Assembly: GCA_028717055.1 (NCBI GenBank)
Contig: JAQUOO010000039.1
Coordinates: 1 to 10,360, forward strand
Direction of reading: 5' to 3'
Length of the DNA: 10,360 bases
Source: Candidatus Omnitrophota bacterium
Lineage (GTDB): Bacteria > Omnitrophota > Gorgyraeia > Gygaellales > Profunditerraquicolaceae
Part shown: piece by piece, positions 1 through 7,042 of the stretch
Position numbering within the stretch: position 1 is the first letter of the stretch
How the letters are laid out: every line of letters starts with the position of its first letter
Notes under the pieces: model-generated
The model's input: the letters and a program-made list of their open reading frames with translations, nothing else
Database searches by the model: none
Told to the model about the DNA's origin: nothing
Translations under genes and position numbers: made by a program

Positions 1-19
1 TAAAGCAGAGCGTTTCCAT
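1..19 (-). CDS. 5' end of an unidentified gene, cut by the window edge
   Basis: Only six codons are present, reading M-E-T-L-C-F, so no function can be proposed. The start is supported by a near-ideal Shine-Dalgarno sequence: GGAGG at positions 30-26, preceded by five A, with a 6-base spacer to the ATG at 19-17. It lies 85 bases downstream of the end of the 746-residue membrane protein gene, on the same strand. The start codon and codons 3-6 fall inside a long inverted-repeat structure (see 2-79), so translation may be controlled by RNA folding. Whether this is a genuine gene depends on sequence beyond the edge. Confidence 0.4.
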
Positions 20-79
20 CAGTAACCTCCTTTTTGTTGTTCTTGAGCGAACAACTTAGGTTACTAAAAGCTCTGCTTT
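2..79 (-). promoter_or_regulatory. three-stem inverted-repeat leader enclosing a ribosome binding site
   Basis: Three nested perfect stems are visible: 2-11 with 70-79 (10 bp, AAAGCAGAGC), 21-28 with 58-65 (8 bp, AGTAACCT) and 36-42 with 49-55 (7 bp, GTTGTTC), closed by a 6-base loop. On the minus strand the middle stem takes up AGG of the GGAGG ribosome binding site. The outer stem pairs with codons 3-6 of the gene starting at 19. A perfect TTGACA lies at 87-82 on the minus strand with a poor -10 candidate (TAACCT, 63-58). On the plus strand the outer stem is followed by a T run (77-82), so the same DNA could be a rho-independent terminator for a plus-strand gene to the left. The fold is seen; either role is inferred. 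Confidence 0.5.
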
Positions 80-103
80 TTTGTCAAATAGCGGGCTTAA
101 AAG

Positions 104-2344
104 TCAGCAAGATTTATTATAGTGTCTGCTCCGGAGGATAATCAGGCTGCTAAGTTTTAACATAAAGATAACCAGGCAGGTATCAAAAAAACCTAATAAC
201 GGCAAAAAAACTATTCCCGTCAGAATCCCGGATAACCAGCCGCCGATAAGGTCGCTGGCATAAAGCGCGCCGGAAACGCTTCCCAACCCGGCTTCATCTT
301 TCAAGCACATTTTTCCAGCCAGGGGGAATTCCAGGCCCATAAGCAAGCCTGAAATAAATAATAAACCATAAAAGACTGAAACCGGAGAACCGGAAAAAAT
401 ACTAAAACCCGGGATAACAAACCCCAAGGCCAACGAAAATACAGCCAGCAGAATTTCAAGAATAATCAACGCGGATTTATTATCTTTAATTTTATCCATT
501 CCGGAAACCGAAAGAAAACTTCCGGAGGCAATTCCAGCCATAAATACTGCGGTCAATATGCTTATCTTCAGGTAAAGATACCCGTAAAAAACCTGATAGG
601 CAAAGATTAGAAGCAAATTAGCCGACATTCCCAAGAACCCCGTGGTAAAAATAGCATAGACAACCGGAACCTTGCGGTTGCCGGAGCGCCGGGAAATAAA
701 AGATACAGCTACAGTCATAAGCAATACCGCGATAAAGATAAATTTAAGATTCAAATAATTAAAATAAACAAACATCCGGCTAAATTGCGGAGAAAACTTT
801 TTGCTGCTTATTTTCAGGGTTTCATAAACCGCAACCGGCCGCAAATCCAGATTAATATCCTTTGTGCCGCTGTCCATCTGGATATTGAACCAGTCCAGCA
901 TTTTATCGCTTAGCCGGTAATCAAGATAACCCGGAACAAGCAAACCGGCAGCCGCTTTCCCTTGCGCTATGCGCTTGGTGACCAGGCTAGAATCAACAGC
1001 CATAATCGAGCCGGCTCCGGAAGCCATAAATATATTGTAATCCCCGGGGACTACCCGCACATACTTATAGACGCTTCTTAAACTATTCAATATGCAGCTG
1101 TTCAAATCTTTTGTTTCCCGGCTCAAATAGGTTGATGAACCATCCACCCATAAAGCAATCAAACCGCCGGGATTTAATCTTGACTTTGCCAACGCGAAAA
1201 AATCCTTAGTGAAAAACCGGTTACAGGATAAATCCGACTGGTTAGACAAACCGATCAAGATTACGTCATACAATTTATCATTTTCCCGAAGAAACATCCG
1301 GGGATCGGTATTTTTGACGCTTACTCTCTTGTCTCCCAGCTCTTCTTCGCTCAATGTTGAAGGGTGTTTCTTAAGCATCTCTATAATCAATGGGTCGATT
1401 TCAACATAATCAATGCTCTTTACCGGATACTTCAAAACTTCCTTTATTATTCCGCCGATCCCTCCGCCTGCCACCAGGATTTTCTCCGCGGCGCCATGGA
1501 ACAATAAAGGCAGGTTCCCGAAATCTTCCACAAATTGCTTATCCGGAAAAGGCGTGATAATCAAAGGAACGCCGTTATAAAAAAACGCGCTCTGTTCAAG
1601 ATTTTTAATCACCGCAATATTGGCATAATTGGAATTACGGTAATCCACAACCTGCTGTCCAAAGAATTGTTTTTGAATAGAAGTTTTCTGGAGGTAACTT
1701 GCCAAAGGCGCAAAAAATATGACAGATATGAATACCAAAATGCCCAGAGAAAGATATCTGGTTTTATTAGAAGAGGACAAAATGACGCAAAATCCGAGGT
1801 TTAAAAACGAAATGATTAAACCGATTTGAAAGGAATTCAAGAACGGAATCAATAAATAAGCCAGGGCTAGCCCGCCAATAATTGTCCCGATAATCTCCCA
1901 GCTGTAAACATTGCCCAGCGAACGGCTATCATCTGCCCCGGCCAAAGCATAAACCTTGCATCCGCAGCTAAAAAGCGCTCCGTGCAGGAATGCCGCCGGA
2001 AGGATTATAACAAATGAAGAAATAAATATTACGGATAAAGATACCGCCTCCATAAAAGGTATCCCGGCAGCTGCTTTAAAAATACGCGAGAAATAGATGC
2101 AAAAAGGCAGGGCCAAAGCAAATAGAATATTTAAAGCGATAAAAATGTTTAATTTATTTTTTATCCTATCTACTAACTTACCGGTAAGAAAAACTCCCCC
2201 GGCCTCTAAAATCACCCAATTGGCTAAAATGATCCCTACGGTCAATTCATTACCGTAGAAATTAACCAAAAGCTCGCGGAGGATTACAATCTGGGCAGCG
2301 ACACCGCTTAAACCGATAATAAAAATTACAGCCGGAATTGCCAT
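104..2344 (-). CDS. fused membrane / spermidine-synthase-like protein
   Basis: 746 residues in three parts. Residues 1-215 hold about six hydrophobic helices, including the loop RELLVNFYGNE near residue 23. Residues 225-450 form a soluble Rossmann domain like the spermine/spermidine synthases, with VAGGGIGG at 291-298, VEIDP at 314-318, and YDVILIG at 359-365 followed by NRFFT at 375-379. Residues 530-740 hold about seven more helices. This is the layout of the fused MFS/spermidine synthase family; the DLRPV motif near 500 also fits. The Asp that acts in true aminopropyltransferases, usually just after YDVII, is Gly365 here, so classical spermidine synthesis is doubtful. It may transfer or sense an S-adenosyl-type ligand at the membrane, but the substrate is unknown. 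There is no Shine-Dalgarno sequence: the ATG sits 11 bases from a long hairpin. The next in-frame Met is at residue 98, so this start is kept. Confidence 0.8.
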   Translation of the reverse strand: MAIPAVIFIIGLSGVAAQIVILRELLVNFYGNELTVGIILANWVILEAGGVFLTGKLVDRIKNKLNIFIALNILFALALPFCIYFSRIFKAAAGIPFMEAVSLSVIFISSFVIILPAAFLHGALFSCGCKVYALAGADDSRSLGNVYSWEIIGTIIGGLALAYLLIPFLNSFQIGLIISFLNLGFCVILSSSNKTRYLSLGILVFISVIFFAPLASYLQKTSIQKQFFGQQVVDYRNSNYANIAVIKNLEQSAFFYNGVPLIITPFPDKQFVEDFGNLPLLFHGAAEKILVAGGGIGGIIKEVLKYPVKSIDYVEIDPLIIEMLKKHPSTLSEEELGDKRVSVKNTDPRMFLRENDKLYDVILIGLSNQSDLSCNRFFTKDFFALAKSRLNPGGLIALWVDGSSTYLSRETKDLNSCILNSLRSVYKYVRVVPGDYNIFMASGAGSIMAVDSSLVTKRIAQGKAAAGLLVPGYLDYRLSDKMLDWFNIQMDSGTKDINLDLRPVAVYETLKISSKKFSPQFSRMFVYFNYLNLKFIFIAVLLMTVAVSFISRRSGNRKVPVVYAIFTTGFLGMSANLLLIFAYQVFYGYLYLKISILTAVFMAGIASGSFLSVSGMDKIKDNKSALIILEILLAVFSLALGFVIPGFSIFSGSPVSVFYGLLFISGLLMGLEFPLAGKMCLKDEAGLGSVSGALYASDLIGGWLSGILTGIVFLPLLGFFDTCLVIFMLKLSSLIILRSRHYNKSC

Positions 2345-2354
2345 ATTAAAAAAT

Positions 2355-2413
2355 AAAGGGGACGATCCTATTTTTCTGGCGCTTAACTTGAGAAAAATAG
2401 AACCGTCCCCTTT
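2355..2413 (-). terminator. long palindrome, probable gap terminator, REP/MITE-like
   Basis: Two 23-base arms (2355-2377 and 2391-2413) flank a 13-base loop and differ at two positions. On the minus-strand transcript both differences become G-U pairs, so the stem is fully paired. It starts 12 bases after the gap stop codon and is followed on the minus strand by a T-rich run, as in a rho-independent terminator. On the plus strand it also ends in five T, so it could stop transcription both ways. The arms carry GGGGACGGTTCTATTTTTC. From memory this resembles palindromes scattered in genomes that carry REP-associated Y1 transposases; no such transposase is in the window. Confidence 0.7.
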
Positions 2414-2425
2414 TTATTATCTATC

Positions 2426-3478
2426 TTATAAACCTTTTTTGACGATATACTCGCACAGATCAACTACTCTGTTCGAATAGCCCCATTCATTGTCATACCA
2501 GGAAAGCACTTTGACAAAATCATCCTGCAAAACTTTGGTGCTCAAAGAATCGACAATTGAACTTAAGGCGCAATGGTTGAAATCAACCGAAACCACCGGG
2601 TCGTCCGTTATTCCGAGGACCCCGTTCATCCTGCCTTCAGCCGCTTCTTTCATAGCCGCGTTAATCTCCTCGGCTTTTACTTTCTTGCCCAGAAGGCAAG
2701 TTAAATCCACTACCGAAACATTCGGAACAGGGACACGCATCGAAAAACCATCGAGCTTGCCTTTTAGTTCCGGGATAACCAAAGATAAGGCTTTAGCAGC
2801 TCCAGTCGAAGTCGGAATCATCGATAAAGCGGCGGCGCGGGCGCGGCGCGGGTCGGAATGCGCCATATCCTGCACTCTCTGGTCATTGGTATAAGCATGA
2901 ATCGTAGTCATAAGCCCCTTGGTAATTCCCCATTTATCGTTCAATACCTTGGCTATCGGAGCAAGGCAGTTAGTGGTGCAGGAAGCGTTGGACAACACAT
3001 TATGGTTCTTTGGGTCATACTTATCTTCATTGACTCCCATAACAATAGTGATATCCTCGCCTTCAGCCGGAGCGGAAATTATAACCTTTTTAGCTCCGCC
3101 CTTGGTAATATGATTCTCAGCGCCCTTAACCTCTTTGCCTTTTTTATTTACACCGTCTTTCTTGATGGTAAATAAACCCGTGGATTCGATTACGATATCG
3201 ACTCCCAAATCCTTCCAGGGCAATTCCGAAGGGTCCCTTTTGCTTAAGACCCGGATTTGTTTACCGTTGACTAAAATGACATCTGTGCCTTCGGTTTTTA
3301 CCTCGCCGCAAAACCTTCCGTGCACTGAATCATATTTTAACAATAAAGCGTTTGATTTAGCGTCAGTCAAATCGTTCACAGCCACTAATTCAAGATCCTT
3401 GGATTTCCTGTCAAGGATTGCCCGGGCAACAAGACGCCCTATCCTCCCAAAACCATTGATGCCAACTTTTACCGCCAT
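2426..3478 (-). CDS. gap: glyceraldehyde-3-phosphate dehydrogenase, type I
   Basis: 350 residues. Catalyses the reversible NAD-linked oxidative phosphorylation of glyceraldehyde 3-phosphate to 1,3-bisphosphoglycerate in cytosolic glycolysis and gluconeogenesis. The N-terminal Rossmann fold shows GINGFGRIGR at 7-16 and VNDL at 34-37. The catalytic cysteine is Cys167 in SNASCTTNC, and the base is His194 in TIHAYTNDQ. The C-terminal signature SWYDNEWGYS lies at 326-335. The protein is slightly longer than the usual 330-340 residues because of a lysine-rich insertion of about 11 residues after GLFT (around 105-121). The start is fixed by a strong ribosome binding site (AAGGAGG at 3492-3486, 7 bases from the ATG). 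It follows galT after 68 bases and is followed by a long terminator hairpin, so it probably ends a transcription unit. Confidence 0.97.
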   Translation of the reverse strand: MAVKVGINGFGRIGRLVARAILDRKSKDLELVAVNDLTDAKSNALLLKYDSVHGRFCGEVKTEGTDVILVNGKQIRVLSKRDPSELPWKDLGVDIVIESTGLFTIKKDGVNKKGKEVKGAENHITKGGAKKVIISAPAEGEDITIVMGVNEDKYDPKNHNVLSNASCTTNCLAPIAKVLNDKWGITKGLMTTIHAYTNDQRVQDMAHSDPRRARAAALSMIPTSTGAAKALSLVIPELKGKLDGFSMRVPVPNVSVVDLTCLLGKKVKAEEINAAMKEAAEGRMNGVLGITDDPVVSVDFNHCALSSIVDSLSTKVLQDDFVKVLSWYDNEWGYSNRVVDLCEYIVKKGL

Positions 3479-3510
3479 TTTACTTCCTCCTTGTAATTAT
3501 TAGTTTACCC

Positions 3511-3539
3511 TGCATGCTAACTACTATCTACTAACTACT
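3511..3539. repeat. solo copy of the GTAGNTA heptad repeat
   Basis: Lies in the 68-base gap between galT (stop at 3547) and gap (start at 3478). Positions 3517-3539 on the plus strand are identical over 23 bases to the minus strand of 7987-8009, which is one end of the inverted-repeat pair around the IVP gene. Read on the minus strand from 3538 it is three clean heptads (GTAGTTA, GTAGATA, GTAGTTA) followed by a degenerate fourth. No IVP gene is attached. The gap ribosome binding site lies outside it. Confidence 0.85.
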
Positions 3540-3546
3540 CTTTATT

Positions 3547-4548
3547 TCATTCTTTAATTTCCTTTAGATACTTTGCGGCAATCTCCGGAGAGGTGGGGTC
3601 GATATAAAAACCCGTGCCCCATTCAAAACCGGCCACTTGCGTAAGTTTAGGCATAAACTCGATATGCCAATGGTAATATTCCACTTCGCCATCGCTGTTA
3701 ATCGGGGCGGAATGAACAATATAATTATAAGAAAGGTTCGCGAATATTTTCTTAATCTTGCCTATCGTCTCCTTAAGGATAACCGCCAGATCCGCTATCT
3801 CCTCCGCGGTCATAAAACAAAAAGTTCCATTATGCTTCCTGGGCATTATCCAAATCTCAAATGGAAACCGGGAAACAAAAGGACAAAAAGATATGAAGTG
3901 CTTATTCTCCAGGATTATCCTGTTCTTTTCCTGTTCCTCCTGCCTGATAATATCGCAAAAAATGCAGCGCTCGCGGTAATCATAATAGCTTTTGGCTCCA
4001 TGGATCTCTTCCAGGGCGTTCTTGGGAACCATGGGAAGAGCTATAATCTGCGTATGAGGATGCTCCAGCGACGCTCCGGCGGCAGAGCCGAAATTCCGGA
4101 AAAACATAAGATATTTAAAACGCTTGTCTTTTGCCAAATCTATCGCTCTCCGGCAGCACATCCTCAAATAATTCTCGACTTCCCGGGGCAGTAAATCGCA
4201 GATATCCTTGGCATGATAAGGCGTTTCAATCAATACCTCATGGGCGCCAATGCCGCTGGACATATCATACATTCCCATAGGCCTTCTACTTAATTCGCCT
4301 TCGACCTGAAGAGCGGGAAATTTATTGGAAACTACGCGCACCTGCCAACCCGGAGTATTGGGAGAAGTCTCCGGCTCCCGAATCGAATCAATTTCCGGAG
4401 GAGTCATCGCTTCACTGCCATAACAAAAAGGGCACGTTCCCCCTTTCGGGATATATTGCTCGTATTTAAAATCCTTGGGGGCGCATGAATGTTCCCTGTC
4501 AACAATTACCCATCTGCCCACTACGGGGTCTCTGCGTAATTCAGCCAT
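3547..4548 (-). CDS. galT: galactose-1-phosphate uridylyltransferase, intact copy
   Basis: 333 residues. Expected to exchange UMP between UDP-glucose and galactose 1-phosphate in the Leloir pathway, in the cytosol. Two HIT-like halves are visible. The N-terminal half has a metal-binding CPFC (Cys39, Cys42), the GAHEV motif at 101-105 and SLEHPHTQ at 160-167, in which His165 is the expected uridylylated nucleophile. The C-terminal half has a second CIFC pair (195, 198) and YHWHIEFMP at 292-300. Length is close to the family norm. It starts 1 base after the stop of the upstream paralogue and has a GAGGAG site inside that gene, so the two are almost certainly cotranscribed and translationally coupled. 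Related nucleotidyl phosphorylases share this fold, so the sugar is inferred. Confidence 0.9.
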   Translation of the reverse strand: MAELRRDPVVGRWVIVDREHSCAPKDFKYEQYIPKGGTCPFCYGSEAMTPPEIDSIREPETSPNTPGWQVRVVSNKFPALQVEGELSRRPMGMYDMSSGIGAHEVLIETPYHAKDICDLLPREVENYLRMCCRRAIDLAKDKRFKYLMFFRNFGSAAGASLEHPHTQIIALPMVPKNALEEIHGAKSYYDYRERCIFCDIIRQEEQEKNRIILENKHFISFCPFVSRFPFEIWIMPRKHNGTFCFMTAEEIADLAVILKETIGKIKKIFANLSYNYIVHSAPINSDGEVEYYHWHIEFMPKLTQVAGFEWGTGFYIDPTSPEIAAKYLKEIKE

Positions 4549-4549
4549 C

Positions 4550-5578
4550 TTAAATCTCTACTCCTCTTAAAAAAGCTGCGGAATTTTCCGGCGGAAAGGG
4601 GCAAATATAAAAACCCGTGCCCCATTCAAAACCGGCTACGCGCGTAAGCCGCGGCATAATTTCAATATGCCAATGATAGTCCTGATCGACTGTTTTCCAA
4701 TAACCTGCCTTTTGCCGGCGGAAAGGGGCGGTATGAATAACATAATTATACGGCGGGTCATTTAACCCTTTTTTAAGCTTGGAAAGGACTATTTTCATTA
4801 CCCTGCTCAAATACTTAAGGGATTCGGGGTCCTGGCAGGTAAAATCAGCGCAATGCTTCTTGGGCAATATCCACACCTCGAAAGGAAATCGCGCCGCAAA
4901 CGGAGCAATCGCGACAAAACCATCCAAATCAAGCACAATCCGGTCTTTTTGCTCTATCTCCTGCCTTATCAAATCGCAAAAAATACACCTTTCATGATAA
5001 TCAAAATATTCTTTGGCGCCGGACAATTCTTCTTTTACTCTTTTAGGATTTACCGGGGTAGCTATCAACTGGCTCCGTGAATGCTTAAGGGACCCGCCGC
5101 CGGCTCCCTCGCCATAATTCTTAAAAATCAAAACATATTTAAAACGCTTATCCTTCTCCAGATCAATAAGCCGGTCAGAATAGCATTTCAAAACCCTGGC
5201 TATCTGCTCCTCGCTTAAATCGCTCATATTGGCTATATGCTGGTCGGTCTCAACGATAATCTCGTGAGCGCCCACCCCGTTCATCAAGTCATAAAGGCCG
5301 TCTCCCCTTCGGTCAAGCTCGCCTTCTATTCTCAAAAACGGCGATATGCTCGGAACAACCCTTAATTCCCATCCGGGAGCATTCTTTTGAGTATTGGGTC
5401 TTCTTACGGCATAGATTTCCGAAGGGGTCTGGGATTCTGAACCGGAGCAAAAAGGGCAAGAGCCTTCTTTTACAGAAGCATCATCCTGTTTGCCGCCGAA
5501 TTGATCAGGGCGCCTGGCCCTTTCGGTAGCAATAATTACCCACCGGCCTATAATCGGATCTTTTCTTAATTCTGGCAT
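4550..5578 (-). CDS. galT paralogue with altered active site
   Basis: 342 residues, clearly homologous along its whole length to the next gene (shared KDKRFKY, CIFC, YHWHIE and VAGFEWGTGFYI). It keeps the CPFC metal pair (Cys41, Cys44), GAHEI near 103-107 and the second CIFC pair (198, 201). The nucleophile motif HPH is here H166-S167-R168: the first His, a metal ligand in the E. coli enzyme, remains, but the UMP-carrying His is replaced by Arg, codon CGG at 5077-5075. By known GalT chemistry it should not form the uridylyl-enzyme intermediate. It may be a partner subunit, a regulator, or an enzyme with another mechanism. The start matches the typical family opening (MPELRKDP). There is no Shine-Dalgarno site, but a -10-like TAAAAT sits close upstream, which suggests a leaderless transcript. 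Confidence 0.88.
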   Translation of the reverse strand: MPELRKDPIIGRWVIIATERARRPDQFGGKQDDASVKEGSCPFCSGSESQTPSEIYAVRRPNTQKNAPGWELRVVPSISPFLRIEGELDRRGDGLYDLMNGVGAHEIIVETDQHIANMSDLSEEQIARVLKCYSDRLIDLEKDKRFKYVLIFKNYGEGAGGGSLKHSRSQLIATPVNPKRVKEELSGAKEYFDYHERCIFCDLIRQEIEQKDRIVLDLDGFVAIAPFAARFPFEVWILPKKHCADFTCQDPESLKYLSRVMKIVLSKLKKGLNDPPYNYVIHTAPFRRQKAGYWKTVDQDYHWHIEIMPRLTRVAGFEWGTGFYICPFPPENSAAFLRGVEI

Positions 5579-5586
5579 AGTGAATT

Positions 5587-5614
5587 ATTTTAGCAGAAGA
5601 TAACAAAAGTGCAA
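5587..5614 (-). promoter_or_regulatory. possible promoter of the galT pair
   Basis: On the minus strand, TTGCAC at 5614-5609 and TAAAAT at 5592-5587 are separated by 16 bases. The -10 matches the sigma-70 consensus at 5 of 6 positions; the -35 is weak beyond TTG. Transcription would begin at about 5580, almost at the ATG (5578), giving a leaderless or nearly leaderless message, consistent with the absence of a ribosome binding site. A 7-base inverted repeat (5592-5598 with 5627-5633, AGCAGAA) brackets the region and could be an operator or chance. Confidence 0.35.
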
Positions 5615-5645
5615 CTATTTTTTGAATTCTGCTCTTTTTAAGAAA

Positions 5646-7022
5646 CTACCGGTATCTGGATAAGGTATAAAAATAGACAAAAAAAGCCGGGATGATAAAA
5701 ACCGCCAAACCTCCAAAAAAACGCAGCCGCGCATAATTCCAATATTCTCCTGCCGGAATGATACGGTCATTGCCTTTCCAGGCATTCCATTTAAAGGGAA
5801 AATTAAACAAGACAAAAATCAGCAAAATAGCGCAGATAAGGGTAAAATAAATATTCCAAAAATACGCAAAATCAGGCTGAACCGGGCTAAAGATCGTGCT
5901 CATTTTGATTGCTTCCCTGGGAATGAAAAGGCTTGGATTAAGGCTTCCCAATACCCCCTTGCTGAATAACTGTTGATCTACATTCATCCGGAAATAGCTG
6001 GAATTGTAACCCACAAACGCAAACATCATTATAAATTCCAAAAACAAGAAACACTTGATCCTTTTATTCATAAACAGATTGATCGTCAGGAATGGCGTTA
6101 ATATGACCAGCCACTGCGGATGCCAGAGAATCAGTATAAATAGGGCGCATAAAACAGCAAGGCAGATATAACAGGCAACCTGATAAAAGTCTTCTTTGCT
6201 TTCCGGAACACTAAGATAATAGCATATTCCGCAAATTACAAACCAGACAAATGGGAATAAGTGGATGCCCACCGCCGGGAACACTCCTAAATAAGCCTGA
6301 AACAAACGAGGCGCAGCTCCCGCAAACCCAACCACCTTGGAAACAAAATCCAGAGAATTACCGTAGAATAAAGTCTCGGCCCCTACAGGAACTAAAGCCA
6401 GGAACAGGTATATAAACAACCTAAGCGGCCTTTTTTCCACAAGCAGCAGCAAAGGGACAAAAATAAATAAGGGAAAATATTTAAAAGTAAATGAAATACT
6501 GAAAAAGAATATGAAGAGCCCGGTTTTCTTCTGCAGGAAATAATAAAACCCGATAAGGGTAAAGAAAACCGTAAAGATATCGATTTGCCCGAATATGAAC
6601 TGCCCGAAAAAAAGAATAGGCGATGACAACCACAACATTGTCATCAACCTTGAATTTTCTCCGTTTAACCCTATAACTCTCCCAATTTTATACATCCACA
6701 GGCCTGAAGCGGCCAAAAACAGCGTAGGCAAAAGTTTATACCAGAATATCAAATAGCCGGCGTCCACAGCGGAAGTGCCAATTACCCCCAGCAGCCTTAA
6801 CGGCAAATTCCAAACGGCGAATAAGATATACGACGACGGCAGATAGTTATTCACGAAATCCTTGCTGTTAGCCCCGTAAAAATCTTTTACGTGGCCGCCA
6901 AGATACGTAAACGAACTTCCCGCCGGAGAAAGTATGTCCGCGTGATTAAATACAAAATAACAAAAAATCAGGGTAAGAAAATAAAAAAAGATGTCCCAGC
7001 GGCTCGGCTGTTTTCGCTCCAT
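5646..7022 (-). CDS. polytopic membrane protein, GT-C glycosyltransferase-like
   Basis: 458 residues, strongly hydrophobic, with about 10-12 predicted membrane helices starting at residue 9. An acidic first outer loop (around 45-58, containing KDFYG and SKDF) fits the catalytic loop of GT-C enzymes. FGQIDIF at 144-150 resembles the GQxD motif of the GT87/DUF2029 polyprenyl-phosphate mannosyltransferase group, FKYFPL at 180-185 resembles its FKxxPL loop, and HPQW at 301-304 resembles its hPQY motif. The likely job is to transfer a sugar from a lipid-phosphate donor on the outer face of the inner membrane; donor and acceptor cannot be told from sequence. It begins 20 bases after fmt with a weak AAGGGG site. 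Galactose-processing genes downstream are compatible with surface-glycan work but do not prove it. Confidence 0.6.
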   Translation of the reverse strand: MERKQPSRWDIFFYFLTLIFCYFVFNHADILSPAGSSFTYLGGHVKDFYGANSKDFVNNYLPSSYILFAVWNLPLRLLGVIGTSAVDAGYLIFWYKLLPTLFLAASGLWMYKIGRVIGLNGENSRLMTMLWLSSPILFFGQFIFGQIDIFTVFFTLIGFYYFLQKKTGLFIFFFSISFTFKYFPLFIFVPLLLLVEKRPLRLFIYLFLALVPVGAETLFYGNSLDFVSKVVGFAGAAPRLFQAYLGVFPAVGIHLFPFVWFVICGICYYLSVPESKEDFYQVACYICLAVLCALFILILWHPQWLVILTPFLTINLFMNKRIKCFLFLEFIMMFAFVGYNSSYFRMNVDQQLFSKGVLGSLNPSLFIPREAIKMSTIFSPVQPDFAYFWNIYFTLICAILLIFVLFNFPFKWNAWKGNDRIIPAGEYWNYARLRFFGGLAVFIIPAFFVYFYTLSRYR

Positions 7023-7042
7023 AATATCCCCTTTTGATTATT

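Noticed and set aside
1209..1409. Plus-strand open frame of 66 codons
   Set aside because: It lies wholly inside the 746-residue gene on the other strand, resembles no known family and has no supporting ribosome binding site.
2858..3175. Plus-strand open frames opposite gap
   Set aside because: Highly conserved GAPDH coding on the other strand explains the absence of stops.
3637..4194. Plus-strand open frame of 185 codons
   Set aside because: It is antisense to the intact galT, whose motifs are unambiguous; the translated product looks like shadow composition.
5592..5633. Intrinsic terminator between the membrane protein and galT
   Set aside because: The stem is only 7 bp with a 28-base loop, and no T run follows it on the transcribed strand.
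5615..5815. Minus-strand 66-codon frame overlapping the end of the membrane protein
   Set aside because: It is an out-of-frame overlap with the GT-C-like gene and has no recognisable features.
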